Shown: positions 18,993-28,527, counted from the stretch's first letter. The stretch is 59,994 bases of DNA from Microseira wollei NIES-4236 (GCF_020521235.1 NZ_BLAY01000044.1:1-59994); one strand, 5' to 3'. A program made the numbers and translations. Notes: a model not told the origin generated them from the letters alone.

Positions 18993-19940
18993 TTACTTTT
19001 TAATCAGGTGAAACCAACGTTCGTACAGCAAAGCTAGTGCAGCACCAGCAGCTTCAGCTAAAATACTGACCAAGCGGTTGAAGGCGACGACGCTGAGGAT
19101 AAGACCATCAGAAAAGTATCGATCGAGGAGAGCGATCGCAGTCACTTCAAACACGCCAATACCTCCCGGCGCGCCCGGGGTAATCAAACCCAACATCCAA
19201 GCCAAACTAAAATCCCCTAAAATCAAAATCATCTGGTTGAGATCCACAGGTTGGAGAGCGATCCAAGTAAACAAAAAACCAGCACTTCGCAGTCCGACAA
19301 AACCCAATTCTCCCAGTAAAGGTATGAGGGGATAATGTTCCATTTTGAAACCAGTACCATGAGGCGGGGTAGAATCTTGTGACTGAAGCTTCAAACGACC
19401 CATCAAAGCGATCGCTTTGTTCAAACTCCAGGGATGAACCGCCATCAGCACGGCGGGTAAACCGAGAAATTGCCACCACCTGTATTGCTGGGGTAACCCC
19501 ATCCCGACGATCTGGATACAAATTAAAGCAATCAATAACGCCGACGCCGCCATTAGCAGCGGTTCCAACAACACGCTTAAAGTAGCCGCACCTCCGGAAG
19601 CACCAGCAGTTTTAACCGCTCTCACTCGTCCGTAAAAATGCCAAATATTACCAGGTAAATACTTAGCAAAATTGGTCATCAGGTAAACTCGGACACCCCA
19701 AGGCCCGCTCAAAGGTTGGTTTAATTCCCTGAGAATCCAACTCCAAACCCAACCAGACCAAACGTGAGCGAGTAAAGTGACCAACCAAGCGATCGCTAGA
19801 TTTGTCCATCCAGCACTGGTAATCCGGATTGTAGCGACTTCCTGCCAGTTATCCTTAAAAGTTTTGACCAAAAAAAACAGCGTCCCGCCTAGAATTACCC
19901 AGCGCAGGTAAGGCTTTAGAGATGAAATAATTTTCTTCAT
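18993..19940 (-). CDS. Flippase-like / lysylphosphatidylglycerol synthase TM-region protein (UPF0104)
   Basis: The 315-residue integral membrane protein has about eight hydrophobic segments. It matches the AglD/MprF-N/YbhN-like family in layout. A polar, conserved NFAKYLPGNIWHFYGRV block sits after the second segment, and LGLITPGAPGGIGVFE lies near the C-terminus; both are typical family signatures. Members are thought to move or handle lipids or lipid-linked glycans. No synthetase domain is fused, so lipid lysylation is not implied. It is transcribed towards the unknown helical protein. Confidence 0.88.
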   Translation of the reverse strand: MKKIISSLKPYLRWVILGGTLFFLVKTFKDNWQEVATIRITSAGWTNLAIAWLVTLLAHVWSGWVWSWILRELNQPLSGPWGVRVYLMTNFAKYLPGNIWHFYGRVRAVKTAGASGGAATLSVLLEPLLMAASALLIALICIQIVGMGLPQQYRWWQFLGLPAVLMAVHPWSLNKAIALMGRLKLQSQDSTPPHGTGFKMEHYPLIPLLGELGFVGLRSAGFLFTWIALQPVDLNQMILILGDFSLAWMLGLITPGAPGGIGVFEVTAIALLDRYFSDGLILSVVAFNRLVSILAEAAGAALALLYERWFHLIKK

Positions 19941-20232
19941 TTTGACGGCGATGTAAAAGTTTTACTACTGGCGTTGAGCCGCTCCTAAAACACAGGGGAC
20001 GAGAACGCCCGGTGCAGGTGCAAATCTCTCTGGGCGGGATGTCTATATCTCTAGTGATAGTCTAAGAAATTCTAAGTTTCTAGCCGCAGGATGATTGTAG
20101 TTTTACTGCCAATCAATAAGGTAATAAATAAGAGTTGTTTTGTTGACTCGCTCACTTGCCTACCCTCACACACCATAACAGTTGTAGCAAAGAATCTTCA
20201 GGAATTTTAAAACAGAAGGAGGAAACTTGACT

Positions 20233-20505
20233 GTGAAATTCTCTAAATTTGTTGGAGCTAGTCTTCTCGCCTTGAGTTTGAGCGTCCCCGCCGTTTTACC
20301 CGTATCTGCTCAAACGACGACCAATCCGAATGTAGACACCGACCGTCGCACCGGGACCCAATATCGCACCGAAGACCGCGGCTTTGATTGGGGTTGGCTG
20401 GGATTGCTTGGTTTAATCGGTTTGGCTGGTTTAGCCAAGAAGCGCGAAGAACCCGCGCGTTACCGCGAACCCAATGAAGTGGGTACTCCCGGTCAGCGGT
20501 TCTAA
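20233..20505 (+). CDS. Small exported WGxxGxxG-anchor protein
   Basis: The product of about 90 residues has a clear signal peptide (MKFSKFVGASLLALSLSV.. cut after VSAQ). A short Thr/Asn/Asp-rich mature region follows. The C-terminal membrane segment DWGWLGLLGLIGLAGLAKKR has the WGxxGxxG pattern followed by basic residues. It would be tethered to the membrane with most of the mature chain outside. A strong AGGAGG at 20217-20222 lies ten bases before GTG 20233 and four bases before TTG 20227. GTG is preferred because it gives the usual MKFSK start. Function unknown. Confidence 0.85.
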   Translation: MKFSKFVGASLLALSLSVPAVLPVSAQTTTNPNVDTDRRTGTQYRTEDRGFDWGWLGLLGLIGLAGLAKKREEPARYREPNEVGTPGQRF

Positions 20506-20662
20506 AAACAGGACTTACGCACTTCGGAGGTCAGAAACCGGGTTTCTTGGTATAGAGTTTCTCTGGGTAAGGGCGATCGCCTATCCACCAAGAAGGCTTT
20601 AGGAGTTTTGCCTACAGCCTTCTTTCGATTACTTAATAAAGTTTTGTAGCTAACTATTTGAA

Positions 20663-21250
20663 GGGCGGGCGGGACGCCCACCCCACAAGATGTTTCCTGA
20701 TTTTGTGGGGTAGGCATCCTGCCTGCCCCCTACCCCACAAGATGTTTCCTGATTTTGTGGGGTAGGCATCCTGCCTGCCCCCTACCCCACAAGATGTTTC
20801 CTGATTTTGTGGGGTAGGCATCCTGCCTGCCCCCTACCCCACAAGATATTTCCTGATTTTGTGGGGTAGGCATCCTGCCTGCCCCCTACCCCACAAGATG
20901 TTTCCTGATTTTGTGGGGTAGGCATCCTGCCTGCCCCCTACCCCACAAGATATTTTCTGATTTTGTGGGGTAGGCATCCTGCCTGCCCCCTACCCCACAA
21001 GATATTTTCTGATTTTGTGGGGTAGGCATCCTGCCTGCCCCCCACCCCACAATATTTTTCCTGATTTTGTGGGGTAGGCATCCTGCCTGCCCCCCACCCC
21101 ACAATATTTTTCCTGATTTTGTGGGGTAGGCATCCTGCCTGCCCCCTACCCCACAAGATATTTTCTGATCATGTGGGGTAGGCATCCTGCCTGCCCCCTA
21201 CCCCACAAGATATTTTCTGATCATGTGGGGTAGGCATCCTGCCTGCCCCA
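20663..21250. repeat. 52-bp tandem repeat, eleven units
   Basis: The sequence GCATCCTGCCTGCCCC recurs at 20714 and then every 52 bp up to 21234, eleven times in exact register. Each unit can fold two ways. CTACCCCACAA pairs with TTGTGGGGTAG around a loop ending TTTCCTGAT, or GTGGGGTAGGCA..TGCC pairs onward with the next CTACCCCAC. Unit differences (GATGTTTCC, GATATTTTC, AATATTTTT and a TGATCATG variant) are grouped, showing unequal growth of the array. Since 52 is not a multiple of three, the open frames on the minus strand are artefacts. Related GGGCGGGCAAGATGCCCACC sequences occur singly elsewhere. Confidence 0.95.
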
Positions 21251-21451
21251 GGTATTTTTGCGACGGGTTTTTTGTTTAAATACCTGTATTTTTTAGTTTT
21301 ATTCCTTTAGCTAGTTGCGTTACCATTCTCTCTCTAAAGTTAGAAGCAAATTCTCCCTTGCCTTCACAATAATGCGACCTCAGCTAGAGGAATTAATCTT
21401 GATTTTTTTTCTATCCTTAACAAGCGTTGGATAAAAATATGGGAGTCAGCC

Positions 21452-22012
21452 ATGAAACAGTTGAATGGGTTCTTTAAAAAACTGCAACTGCGTAAAATAT
21501 TGACTGTGTTTTTAGCAGGTGCGTTGGTATTTCTTAGCACCGCTTGTAACCCTGGTGATGCCAGAGGGGCGCGTCCGAACAACCCTCCAGTGCAAGCGGG
21601 TGGGGCAAACAACCCTTACAAAGGTGGTGGAGATGGTTACACCAATTTTAATTCATCTACCGACCCTCGCATTAACAACCAAACTGGTAAAGAGCGGGCA
21701 GATTTACAGCTTAATTCCGAGCGGCTGATTGTCGCTTCTGGGCATCAAGAGCTACTTTATCCAGGGGCTGAAGCACCGGCAGGTACGTTCGAGAATGGAA
21801 AAAAATTACCGATTAAAACTGCAAAAGACGCAGAAAAACCTCAACCGGGCGGGCTGATTCAGCGCCAGGAAAATTTAGGCGATCGCATCAGCGACCGTCT
21901 GGAAAAAGTTCAGGAATCTTTCTCAGAAGCGTCTGAATTCTTAACAGATAAATCTGAAGAAATCCAAAAAGGAGGCGAACCTATAAACACCGTAACCAAA
22001 ACGCATAAGTAA
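21452..22012 (+). CDS. Secreted lipoprotein, paralogue 1
   Basis: The 186-residue protein has a type II signal peptide with basic N-terminus, hydrophobic core VFLAGALVFLSTA and lipobox Cys at about residue 32 (LSTAC). The mature part is hydrophilic, Asn/Gly/Pro-rich then helical and charged near the C-terminus (DRLEKVQESFSEASEF). It shares signal-sequence style and overall layout with the next gene, so the two are paralogues. I believe such proteins are cyanobacteria-specific (perhaps the DUF6658 type), but that name is tentative. GGAG lies about ten bases before the ATG. Confidence 0.85.
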   Translation: MKQLNGFFKKLQLRKILTVFLAGALVFLSTACNPGDARGARPNNPPVQAGGANNPYKGGGDGYTNFNSSTDPRINNQTGKERADLQLNSERLIVASGHQELLYPGAEAPAGTFENGKKLPIKTAKDAEKPQPGGLIQRQENLGDRISDRLEKVQESFSEASEFLTDKSEEIQKGGEPINTVTKTHK

Positions 22013-22138
22013 TCGATGTTTTGGCCAATCATGTGAAATATAATGCAACAATCGGTTACTTAAGAAAAGATGGATTTGCCCTCGGATGCGTTGGCAGTTA
22101 AACTCTAACAAAACTCAAAAAAGGGAGGAAATATTCCG

Positions 22139-22753
22139 ATGAAACGAATCATTTCTTTTTGGCAAAATATGCGGATTGTCCGAATTGTTACGGTGTTTTT
22201 GGCAAGCAGTTTCTTATTTTTCGCGACTGCTTGTAACCCCAGTAACTCAGTGCAAGCGAAAGCTCTAGATACCAAGGCATATCCGGAACAATACGTGCCG
22301 AAAAATGCCATCACTAATCCCCGCGAAGGTGGGATGAATCAATTTAGCGATGTCGATCCCAGAGCCGACAGAACGGGAGTTGAAGCAAAGGCAAATTATC
22401 TGGAAAAAAAAGCTGAACAAAATCTCCAAAAGCGCGCTGACACCCCCGAACAATACTTTCACAATTACCGTTCAGGCACGCCTCTAGGCGAAAGAATTGA
22501 AAACCTTGGTGAGGATATAGGCTCTTCTGTTAAAGAAGTAAACGAAGGAGTTACTAAGGGCACTCAGCGGGGACTTGAAAACATCAAAGAAAACACTCAA
22601 GATGCCGCCTATGACGTGAAAAGTAGTGCCAAGCAAGCAGCATCTAATGTGAAGGAAAATGCTCAAGATGCAGCTTATAAAGCTCAGCGAGCTGCGGATG
22701 ATGTTTCTAGCTATGCTAAAGACAAGTCCCGCGAATTGGATCGCTTGGATTAA
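22139..22753 (+). CDS. Secreted lipoprotein, paralogue 2, with LEA-like C-terminus
   Basis: The 204-residue protein has lipobox FATAC (Cys about 31). The C-terminal 75 residues contain amphipathic 11-mer-like repeats, such as ENTQDAAYDVKSSAKQAASN repeated as ENAQDAAYKAQRAADD, resembling late-embryogenesis-abundant or apolipoprotein helices. A strong AGGGAGGA lies about nine bases before the ATG. It is 126 bp after paralogue 1, so joint transcription is likely. A stress or envelope role is inferred from the LEA-like repeats only. Confidence 0.85.
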   Translation: MKRIISFWQNMRIVRIVTVFLASSFLFFATACNPSNSVQAKALDTKAYPEQYVPKNAITNPREGGMNQFSDVDPRADRTGVEAKANYLEKKAEQNLQKRADTPEQYFHNYRSGTPLGERIENLGEDIGSSVKEVNEGVTKGTQRGLENIKENTQDAAYDVKSSAKQAASNVKENAQDAAYKAQRAADDVSSYAKDKSRELDRLD

Positions 22754-22768
22754 TCCACTCGCTATTTA

Positions 22769-22914
22769 ACTCAAGTTGCTAGTTATCTCTCTGGGAGCGG
22801 CTAATGGCTAATGGCTAATGGCGAAATTGGTAAAAATCCAAGATTAGCAATTAGCAATTAGCAATTAGCAATTAGCAATTAGCAACGCCCTTGTTTATAA
22901 CTAGCAACTTGCGT
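22769..22914. mobile_element. MITE-like element, copy B
   Basis: Termini are ACTCAAGTTGCTAGTTAT and the inverted ATAACTAGCAACTTGCGT. A 6-bp target duplication TATTTA lies at 22763-22768 and 22915-22920. It has inserted between the second lipoprotein gene and a downstream hairpin that looks like its terminator. Confidence 0.92.
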
Positions 22915-22975
22915 TATTTAGCACCGAAGACTGAACTTGAATTTAGCCTCATTTTGGATTCAATAGCTTAGGTTC

Positions 22976-23009
22976 CCCCACCGATATTACAGGTTCTGGT
23001 GGGGATTTT
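22976..23009 (+). terminator. Probable terminator of the lipoprotein pair
   Basis: CCCCACC and GGTGGGG pair around a 15-base loop and are followed by ATTTTAT. It lies about 220 bp after the last lipoprotein codon, a distance explained by the MITE-like copy inserted between. Confidence 0.6.
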
Positions 23010-23332
23010 ATGTATGATAAATTTCCTTTTTGCGATGGGACGCTAAACATTTCAGGACTGATATCATGTCCAATAGCAACGGTTGTGTAACTGCTAATAG
23101 TTAATCGCTAATGGCGGCTCTCTGGCAATTGAATTGCGAGCAATTAGCAATTAGCAATTAGCCATCCATACACTACCGATACCTAAGGACATGATCTGAC
23201 GCAAACACCAAAGTTTCTCTGAAAAATCGTCGCAAGAGAACTAGAGATATGCACACCCCTAGCACTCGCGTTCGCAGCAACAAACTTTGGTGATAGGATC
23301 GTCGTGCGTAAGTCCAGCATTTCTACCTGCGA
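23010..23332. other. Repeat-rich intergenic region
   Basis: It holds GCTAATGG and GCAATTA heptamer strings (about 23092-23165) without full MITE ends. A short inverted pair, CACCAAAGTTT near 23206 and AAACTTTGGTG near 23282, is followed by TGCGTAAGTCC, the end motif seen in the 16973 element. No gene seen. Confidence 0.6.
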
Positions 23333-25290
23333 TTAGGTAGCAAAACCATCTTCTAGCTTGAGGTTTTTATCATACATTGGAGCTAAAATCGGCGAGTTCT
23401 GCCCTGGTTTTTCGGGGATAATATACCCGGTAGAATTATCCCAAGAATCCAGCGGGATGGAAGCTACACCAGTTTCGAGGGGTAGATTGATACTATTTTT
23501 GAAATTGGTGACAAGACAGGTTACCCCCGCAAGTAAGATCTCGTTTGCCATTAGCTGTGGAGAGATGTTGGGAGCAATGTTATTTTCAGGGGTGTTTTGC
23601 GCGATCGCACCCGTTCGTAGTAGGTGCTTGGGCGCCGCCGCACTCGTCACTGGATCTACATTAAAATCCTTCGCAGCAGCATCTTCCAAACTAAAACGAT
23701 CAAAATCAGCATCGATAGTATTTCCAGTTACGCTATCGACCATTGCGGCACTAGACTTTAAACCTTTTGCTGCTGTTGAATTTACACCAGCAGACTGCAC
23801 GATTGTCCCATTAGCCGTTGAAGTCAGGATTGTTTCTACCTGCGCCGGTGACAGATTGGGATTGGCACTTAAAGTCAAAGCAGCGACACCCGCCACATAA
23901 GGTGAAGCCATCGATGTGCCAGTGGCGAATTCATAACTATTACCCGTCCAAGTAGAGTAAACATTAACCCCAGGCGCAACTACATAATCTAACTGTGTAT
24001 TTCCGGCTTGCAAAACCCAGGCATCTGATTATTTCGATTGACTGCCCCAACAGCAATCCCATAATTGGTAGAATAGCGAGCCGGATATACAGGTTGGGAT
24101 TTAGATTCGTTGCCTGCTGCCATCACAACGACAACGCCTTTTTCAGCAGCATATCTAATCGCGTTAGCTTCTTGACGAGAAGTAAAATCGCCTCCCAGAC
24201 TGAGGTTAATTACATCAGCACCGTTATCGACAGCATAACGAATTCCGGCAGCAATATCTGATTGGGAGCCTCCGGATTCACCTAACACTCTCACGGGCAT
24301 AATTTTGGCATTAAAAGCGACTCCAGTTGTGCCAAAGCCATTATTTTCTGCTGCAATTATTCCCGCTACGTGAGTGCCGTGTCCTTGTTCATCCATCGGA
24401 GCGCTATCATCAGTTACGAAATCCCAACCCCGGACATCATCAACAAAACCATTGCGGTCATCATCCAGGTTATTTCCAGGAATTTCGTTTGGGTTAACCC
24501 AAATATTGCGATCCAAATCACTATGGGTGTAGTCAACTCCCGTATCAATTACAGCGACTACAGTTCCTTGTCCCCTGTATCCCTGATGCCAAACTTCTGG
24601 CGCTTTAATTGCATCCAATCCCCAATTATTTCCTCCTAGAGCGGGGACTTCGGCAAAAGGACTTCTTCCAATGGCGGCGGCTACCGCCCCTGCGGCATCG
24701 ACCAAACCATAGCCAAAGTTACTATTAAAAGGATGCTGGGATAAAGCAGGTTTTTCATTCAACCCAGAAGAGCTGAAATTCTGCCGCACTTCTACAAAGC
24801 GAGAAACAGCTTGACCTTGGTTTAAACCAAAACTCAAGGGTTGATTCATCAGTTGACTATTATCAAAATTATTTTTTTTGGAGGAATTAAGGTCAATAAA
24901 AGCCGAGGTTTTATGCAATTGATAAATCCCGGATCTATCCAAAGATTGGGGATAATTCAATCTGGTTAAAACTCACTTGCTATCGACTAACGGTGGGGCT
25001 AGACTGTACAGCGGATTGCCAGCGAGTGAAGTCAAGCCTTCTGGCTTCGTTTGTATAGCGGCAGCATTAATGCTGCCGCTATACAAACGAAAGTGTACCT
25101 CATGCGCCTGCAATCCGCTATAATTTCTCGATTGCTCTAATGCTTGCCAATCGCTATAATTTCTCGATTGCTCTAATGCTTGCCAATCGCTAAAACCAGC
25201 CAAATCTAGACTGTTTTCGTCATAAAAATCTGGGTAAAAGAGGTTTTCCAGAGCGATAGGTCCAGATGTGGAGGAGGAAATAGTTGACAT
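23333..25290 (-). pseudogene. Subtilisin-like serine protease, broken by a stop and a frameshift
   Basis: Reading right to left, a start with a good site (AGGAG before ATG 25290) encodes about 105 residues. It then meets TGA at 24975-24973 and continues in the same frame into a subtilase catalytic domain. The Asp is in VVAVIDTGVDYTHSDLD and the His in GHGTHVAGIIA. Near 24010 the frame shifts, and the Ser motif [13 protein letters not shown] lies in the next frame, ending at 23333. All three catalytic residues therefore survive but on different frames. The N-terminal piece has a 12-residue tandem duplication (SDWQALEQSRNY twice) and an in-frame palindromic insertion. A sequencing error could explain one lesion but not easily both. 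Confidence 0.88.
25009..25122. mobile_element. Palindromic element 1 inside the subtilase gene
   Basis: The ends AGCGGATTGC and GCAATCCGCT are inverted repeats. The core, 25046-25091, is a perfect 46-bp palindrome centred on GCATTAATGC. The right shoulder GTGTACCTCATGCGCCTGCA is nearly identical to that of the element at 41251, whose core is different. The insertion keeps the subtilase reading frame open. Confidence 0.75.
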
Positions 25291-25307
25291 AAGAAATCTC
25301 CTACATA

Positions 25308-25474
25308 ACCCAAGTTGCTAGTTATAACTTGTGACAGCGGTAATTGCTCGCTTGCTAATTGCTAATGGCTAATTGCTAATTGGGTTAACAGGCTTTTGCC
25401 TTCTTGACAACTACCCATTAGCCATTAGCCATTAGCCATTACCAGTACCGCTTGATGTAACTAGCAACTTGCGT
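25308..25474. mobile_element. MITE-like element, copy C
   Basis: Ends are ACCCAAGTTGCTAGTTAT and GTAACTAGCAACTTGCGT. The 6-bp duplication TACATA lies at 25302-25307 and 25475-25480. The interior differs from the other copies except for the heptamer strings. It lies immediately upstream of the subtilase start and its ribosome binding site. Confidence 0.92.
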
Positions 25475-25535
25475 TACATACTGGACAATCCAGTATGCCT
25501 TTTACTAGGGGTCTAATAACTCAAGTTGTTAGTTA

Positions 25536-25755
25536 ACTCAAGTTGCTAGTTATTTCTCTCACAGCGGCTAATGGCTAATGGCTAATGGCGAGATTGCTAA
25601 AAATCCTAGATTAGCAATTAGCAATTAGCAAGCTTGCAATTTCTCTCACAGCGGCTAATGGCTAATGGCTAATGGCGAGATTGCTAAAAATCCTAGATTA
25701 GCAATTAGCAATTAGCAAGCTTGCAACGCCAAAGTTTATAACTAGCAACTTGCGT
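25536..25755. mobile_element. MITE-like element, copy D, inserted next to an older copy end
   Basis: Ends are ACTCAAGTTGCTAGTTAT and ATAACTAGCAACTTGCGT. The 6-bp duplication TAGTTA lies at 25530-25535 and 25756-25761. Just left, 25519-25535 reads ACTCAAGTTGTTAGTTA, another terminal repeat, so this copy landed in or beside an older end. An interior block of about 87 bp is tandemly duplicated (about 25553-25640 and 25641-25727), making it the longest copy. Confidence 0.92.
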
Positions 25756-25761
25756 TAGTTA

Positions 25762-25974
25762 CATCCCTTGGCGCTGGTAATGGCGTTCCCAGGCAGAGCC
25801 GTGGAAACGAGGGTAATTGTCAAAAGTAGGGGCGGGTTTTACCAATCAATCTGTGGCAAGAAACCGGGTTTCACCTGAAAAATTGTTGAGCAAGGAAAGA
25901 GATATAGGTCGAAACTTTGGTGATGGCCTCGTTAAACCCCCCTACTGCCAATGAATCCAATTACCAATTACCAA
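25762..25974. repeat. Mixed dispersed repeats downstream of larC
   Basis: It contains the GGCGTTCCCAGGCAGAGCC repeat that also occurs inside larC, one GAAACCGGGTTTC motif near 25861, and an ATTACCA heptamer string at about 25958-25990 that runs into the larC stop region. Confidence 0.7.
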
Positions 25975-27276
25975 TTACCAATTACCAATTTGTTTGTACC
26001 AACTTTGTAGAGCTAGGCGATGAATTTCGCGCCAACTTTTCTGATGTTGCTTTGCCAATGCTGCACAATCTTCGTATTCGGGTTGGACGTTGGTTAGGGA
26101 ACCTTGGTGATAAGCAACTTTGACGCGCACTTCGCCAAAAGGCGTTTGCACCTGCTGAATTTCTCGTGGCAAAATAGTTCGTTGCTGAGTCGAGCGGCGA
26201 ATTCCTAAAGTTGTTGTTTCCTGAAATAAAACTGCTTCGCAGGCTGATTGTTTTTCGGGATAACAAATAACTGTCAAGAGTATTCCTGCTCTTGACTTTT
26301 TCATCACGATAGGTTGGGAAAAAACATCCAATGCACCGGCATTAAATAAGGCGTCAAAGGTGTATGCGATCGCTTGCGGACTCAAGTCATCGATTTGCGT
26401 TTCCAACACCGAAATGGTTTCTAAATTGGTAATGGCGTTCCCAGACAGAGCCAGGGAACGAGGGTAATGGCCTTCCCAGGCAGAGCCAGGGAACGAGGGT
26501 AATTGGTCGTTGGCTGTTTCGCCAATCCATAATCGCAGGATGTTGGGAATGGGTAATTTTAGGGTTCCTGCGCCTTTGGCGACGCGGTGGATGGTCATGG
26601 GGGGTGGGGGACCAAAGGCGGTGGCTAGGGTGGTGGCGATCGCAACTCCGGTAGGGGTACACAATTCTTTCTCAATGCCGTTGCTGTAAACTGGTACGCC
26701 TCCCCTGATTTCCCACAATTTTAATACCGCTGGCACTGGCACCGGCATTACACCGTGGGCAGCTTTTACTGTCCCGCCACCCGTTGGCATTGCGGAACAA
26801 TAAAGTTGTTCTATTCCCAACCAATCCAATCCCAAACAAGTACCGACGATATCTACAATTGCATCCGTCGCACCAACTTCGTGGAAATGAACTTTTTCTG
26901 GCGAAATTCCGTGTACTGCACCCTCGGCATCTGCCAGTTTACGAAATACTGCTAAACTCATCCCTTCCACCCGCGCTGGCAATTTGGCGCTGCTAATCAT
27001 TTGCTCAATTTCTGGCAGGTAGCGTCCGTGGACGTGGGCCTCTCCCTCGTCGTCGTGGTGATGGTGGTGATGGTCTAATAGTTCAACATGCACTTTTGTA
27101 GCTTGTTGACCATTATGTTTTAATTGTTCAGCTCGTAATTCATACTCGTGGGCGATGCCCAAACTGCTGAGCTTTTCTACTATGTAATCAATTGGAACAC
27201 CAGCATCTACCAGCGCTCCCAAACACATATCACCGGCAATGCCGGTGGGACATTCGAGGTAGGCGAGTTTGTTCAT
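25975..27276 (-). CDS. larC: Nickel-pincer cofactor biosynthesis protein LarC
   Basis: LarC inserts nickel into the pyridinium bis-thiocarboxylate pincer nucleotide made by LarB and LarE, the cofactor of lactate racemase and relatives. The start [26 protein letters not shown] is the family signature. A His-rich stretch ([11 protein letters not shown], about residues 67-77) suits metal delivery. [14 protein letters not shown] and [12 protein letters not shown] are conserved. In some bacteria larC needs a programmed frameshift; here one 433-residue frame is complete. About 28 residues between RLWIGE and ISVLETQ are encoded by a dispersed intergenic repeat captured in frame. No larB or larE lies in the window. 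Confidence 0.92.
   Translation of the reverse strand: MNKLAYLECPTGIAGDMCLGALVDAGVPIDYIVEKLSSLGIAHEYELRAEQLKHNGQQATKVHVELLDHHHHHHDDEGEAHVHGRYLPEIEQMISSAKLPARVEGMSLAVFRKLADAEGAVHGISPEKVHFHEVGATDAIVDIVGTCLGLDWLGIEQLYCSAMPTGGGTVKAAHGVMPVPVPAVLKLWEIRGGVPVYSNGIEKELCTPTGVAIATTLATAFGPPPPMTIHRVAKGAGTLKLPIPNILRLWIGETANDQLPSFPGSAWEGHYPRSLALSGNAITNLETISVLETQIDDLSPQAIAYTFDALFNAGALDVFSQPIVMKKSRAGILLTVICYPEKQSACEAVLFQETTTLGIRRSTQQRTILPREIQQVQTPFGEVRVKVAYHQGSLTNVQPEYEDCAALAKQHQKSWREIHRLALQSWYKQIGNW
26425..26506. repeat. Dispersed repeat captured inside larC
   Basis: Two tandem copies of a sequence of about 37 bp (CCCAGRCAGAGCCAGGGAAC then GAGGGTAATGG) lie within larC and encode [20 protein letters not shown]. 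The same sequence occurs outside genes at 25779-25815. The insertion is a multiple of three and contains no stop in the larC frame. Confidence 0.8.
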
Positions 27277-27471
27277 AATAGAAAGCTGATTCAGCTATAT
27301 TTAATTCGCTTACAGCAGAGTTCGCAGCAACGTTTCCATTCCAATTTTGCCACAGATCAAAGAACTTTTTCTGTCTAACGATAGATTGCAAAATTTTTGT
27401 TTTTCCCCTTACAGACAACCGCAACCGCTTGTCGGTAATATCTGCTATGACAGTCACCCGTCGAGGTTCCA

Positions 27472-28134
27472 ATGGCTACAATTTATAGGGTTCATCCGGA
27501 TACACCCCAAGCTCGCAGTATAGAACAAATTAAGGAAGCCCTTCAGGAAGGAGCAGTGATGCTGTACCCTACCGATACGGTATATGCGATCGGTTGCGAT
27601 CTCAAATCTAAATCCGGCGTACAACGGGTGAGGCGGATTAAACAGCTATCCAACGACAAGCCGCTGACGTTTTTGTGTCCGTCTTTATCCGATGTGGCAA
27701 CCTACGCTTGGGTAAGCGACTCTGCTTATCGGATGATGAAGCATTTAATACCTGGTCCATACACGTTCCTGCTACCGGCAACCAAGTTAGTCCCCCAGCT
27801 GGTGATGAATCCCAAGCGCAAAACTACCGGGATTCGGGTGCCAGATCATCCGGTTTGTCAGGCGCTGTTGCAGGCGTTAGACAATCCGATTATTTCGACT
27901 TCGGCTCATTTAGTCAGCGAGGATGAAACCTTCCCGAAGGGTAACTTGGAAACGAACGGCTTTTACTCCAAGGAGGAACTGTTTGACAGTATGCACAAAC
28001 TGGTGGATGTCATGGTGGACGATGGCTCGGAACCGGGTTTTGAAGTGTCAACGATTCTGGATTTAACGGGAGAAGAGCCAGTTGTAGTGCGCCAGGGACT
28101 GGGTTGGGAGGCTATGGCGGCTATGCAATTATAG
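27472..28134 (+). CDS. Sua5/YciO/YrdC-family protein
   Basis: The 220-residue protein has the YrdC dsRNA-binding fold with EGAVMLYPTDTVYAIGCDL near residue 25. It also has IKQLSNDKPLTFLC and KRKTTGIRVPDHPVC, residues that bind threonine, bicarbonate and ATP in threonylcarbamoyl-AMP synthases. The start YRVHPDTPQARSI and the overall length resemble YciO more than TsaC. It may therefore be a paralogue and not the t6A enzyme itself; sequence alone does not decide. It is divergent from larC with about 195 bp between. Confidence 0.9.
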   Translation: MATIYRVHPDTPQARSIEQIKEALQEGAVMLYPTDTVYAIGCDLKSKSGVQRVRRIKQLSNDKPLTFLCPSLSDVATYAWVSDSAYRMMKHLIPGPYTFLLPATKLVPQLVMNPKRKTTGIRVPDHPVCQALLQALDNPIISTSAHLVSEDETFPKGNLETNGFYSKEELFDSMHKLVDVMVDDGSEPGFEVSTILDLTGEEPVVVRQGLGWEAMAAMQL

Positions 28135-28161
28135 GGAGGCTTGGGGGGTTAGACTCACCCA

Positions 28162-28371
28162 TCAAGCCAGAAAAGGTAACTTACCCGTTCTCAAATTTAA
28201 AATCCGCATAACAAAACCTTTTTTATCCAGTTGTTCGATTGTCCACTCGGAGGAGGAGTTTATGGGAGGACGGTTGTGGTGCGAAGTCACCGTCTCTAAA
28301 TGCCCAAAACTCCCGCCCATATTGGGGTTGAGCCTGCTTTTATCCCCGGCACCTCTGCCAGGGGGAACCAT
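28162..28371 (-). CDS. Possible small hypothetical protein (69 aa)
   Basis: The frame reads MVPPGRGAGDKSRLNPNMGG and ends MRILNLRTGKLPFLA. The middle (SSSEWTIEQLDKKGFVMRIL) looks protein-like. No family recognised and no clear ribosome binding site. It lies between two plus-strand genes and overlaps neither. Confidence 0.35.
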   Translation of the reverse strand: MVPPGRGAGDKSRLNPNMGGSFGHLETVTSHHNRPPINSSSEWTIEQLDKKGFVMRILNLRTGKLPFLA

Positions 28372-28527
28372 AGTATTTTTTACCTAAATTTGACAGGTTA
28401 TAACAGTGCCACATCGCCTTACCCGTGGCTAATGGTAAAGCCCTAAAGTCAAAGTGTAGAGAGAGTTAAGTGACTCGCTTTCCGCAATTGGCTGACTAGG
28501 TGCTGCGTCCCACAGGTAGGTGAAATT

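Noticed and set aside
20886-21185. Overlapping minus-strand frames rich in GGRQDAYPT-like repeats
   Set aside because: They arise from the 52-bp tandem array, whose period is not a multiple of three, so the same unit is read in all frames.
20663-21250. CRISPR array
   Set aside because: Units are identical tandem repeats with no unique spacers, and no cas genes are present. The same applies to 1-530.
24973-24975. UGA in the subtilase as a selenocysteine codon
   Set aside because: It lies in a non-catalytic N-terminal region, no SECIS-like hairpin follows, and a second lesion exists downstream.
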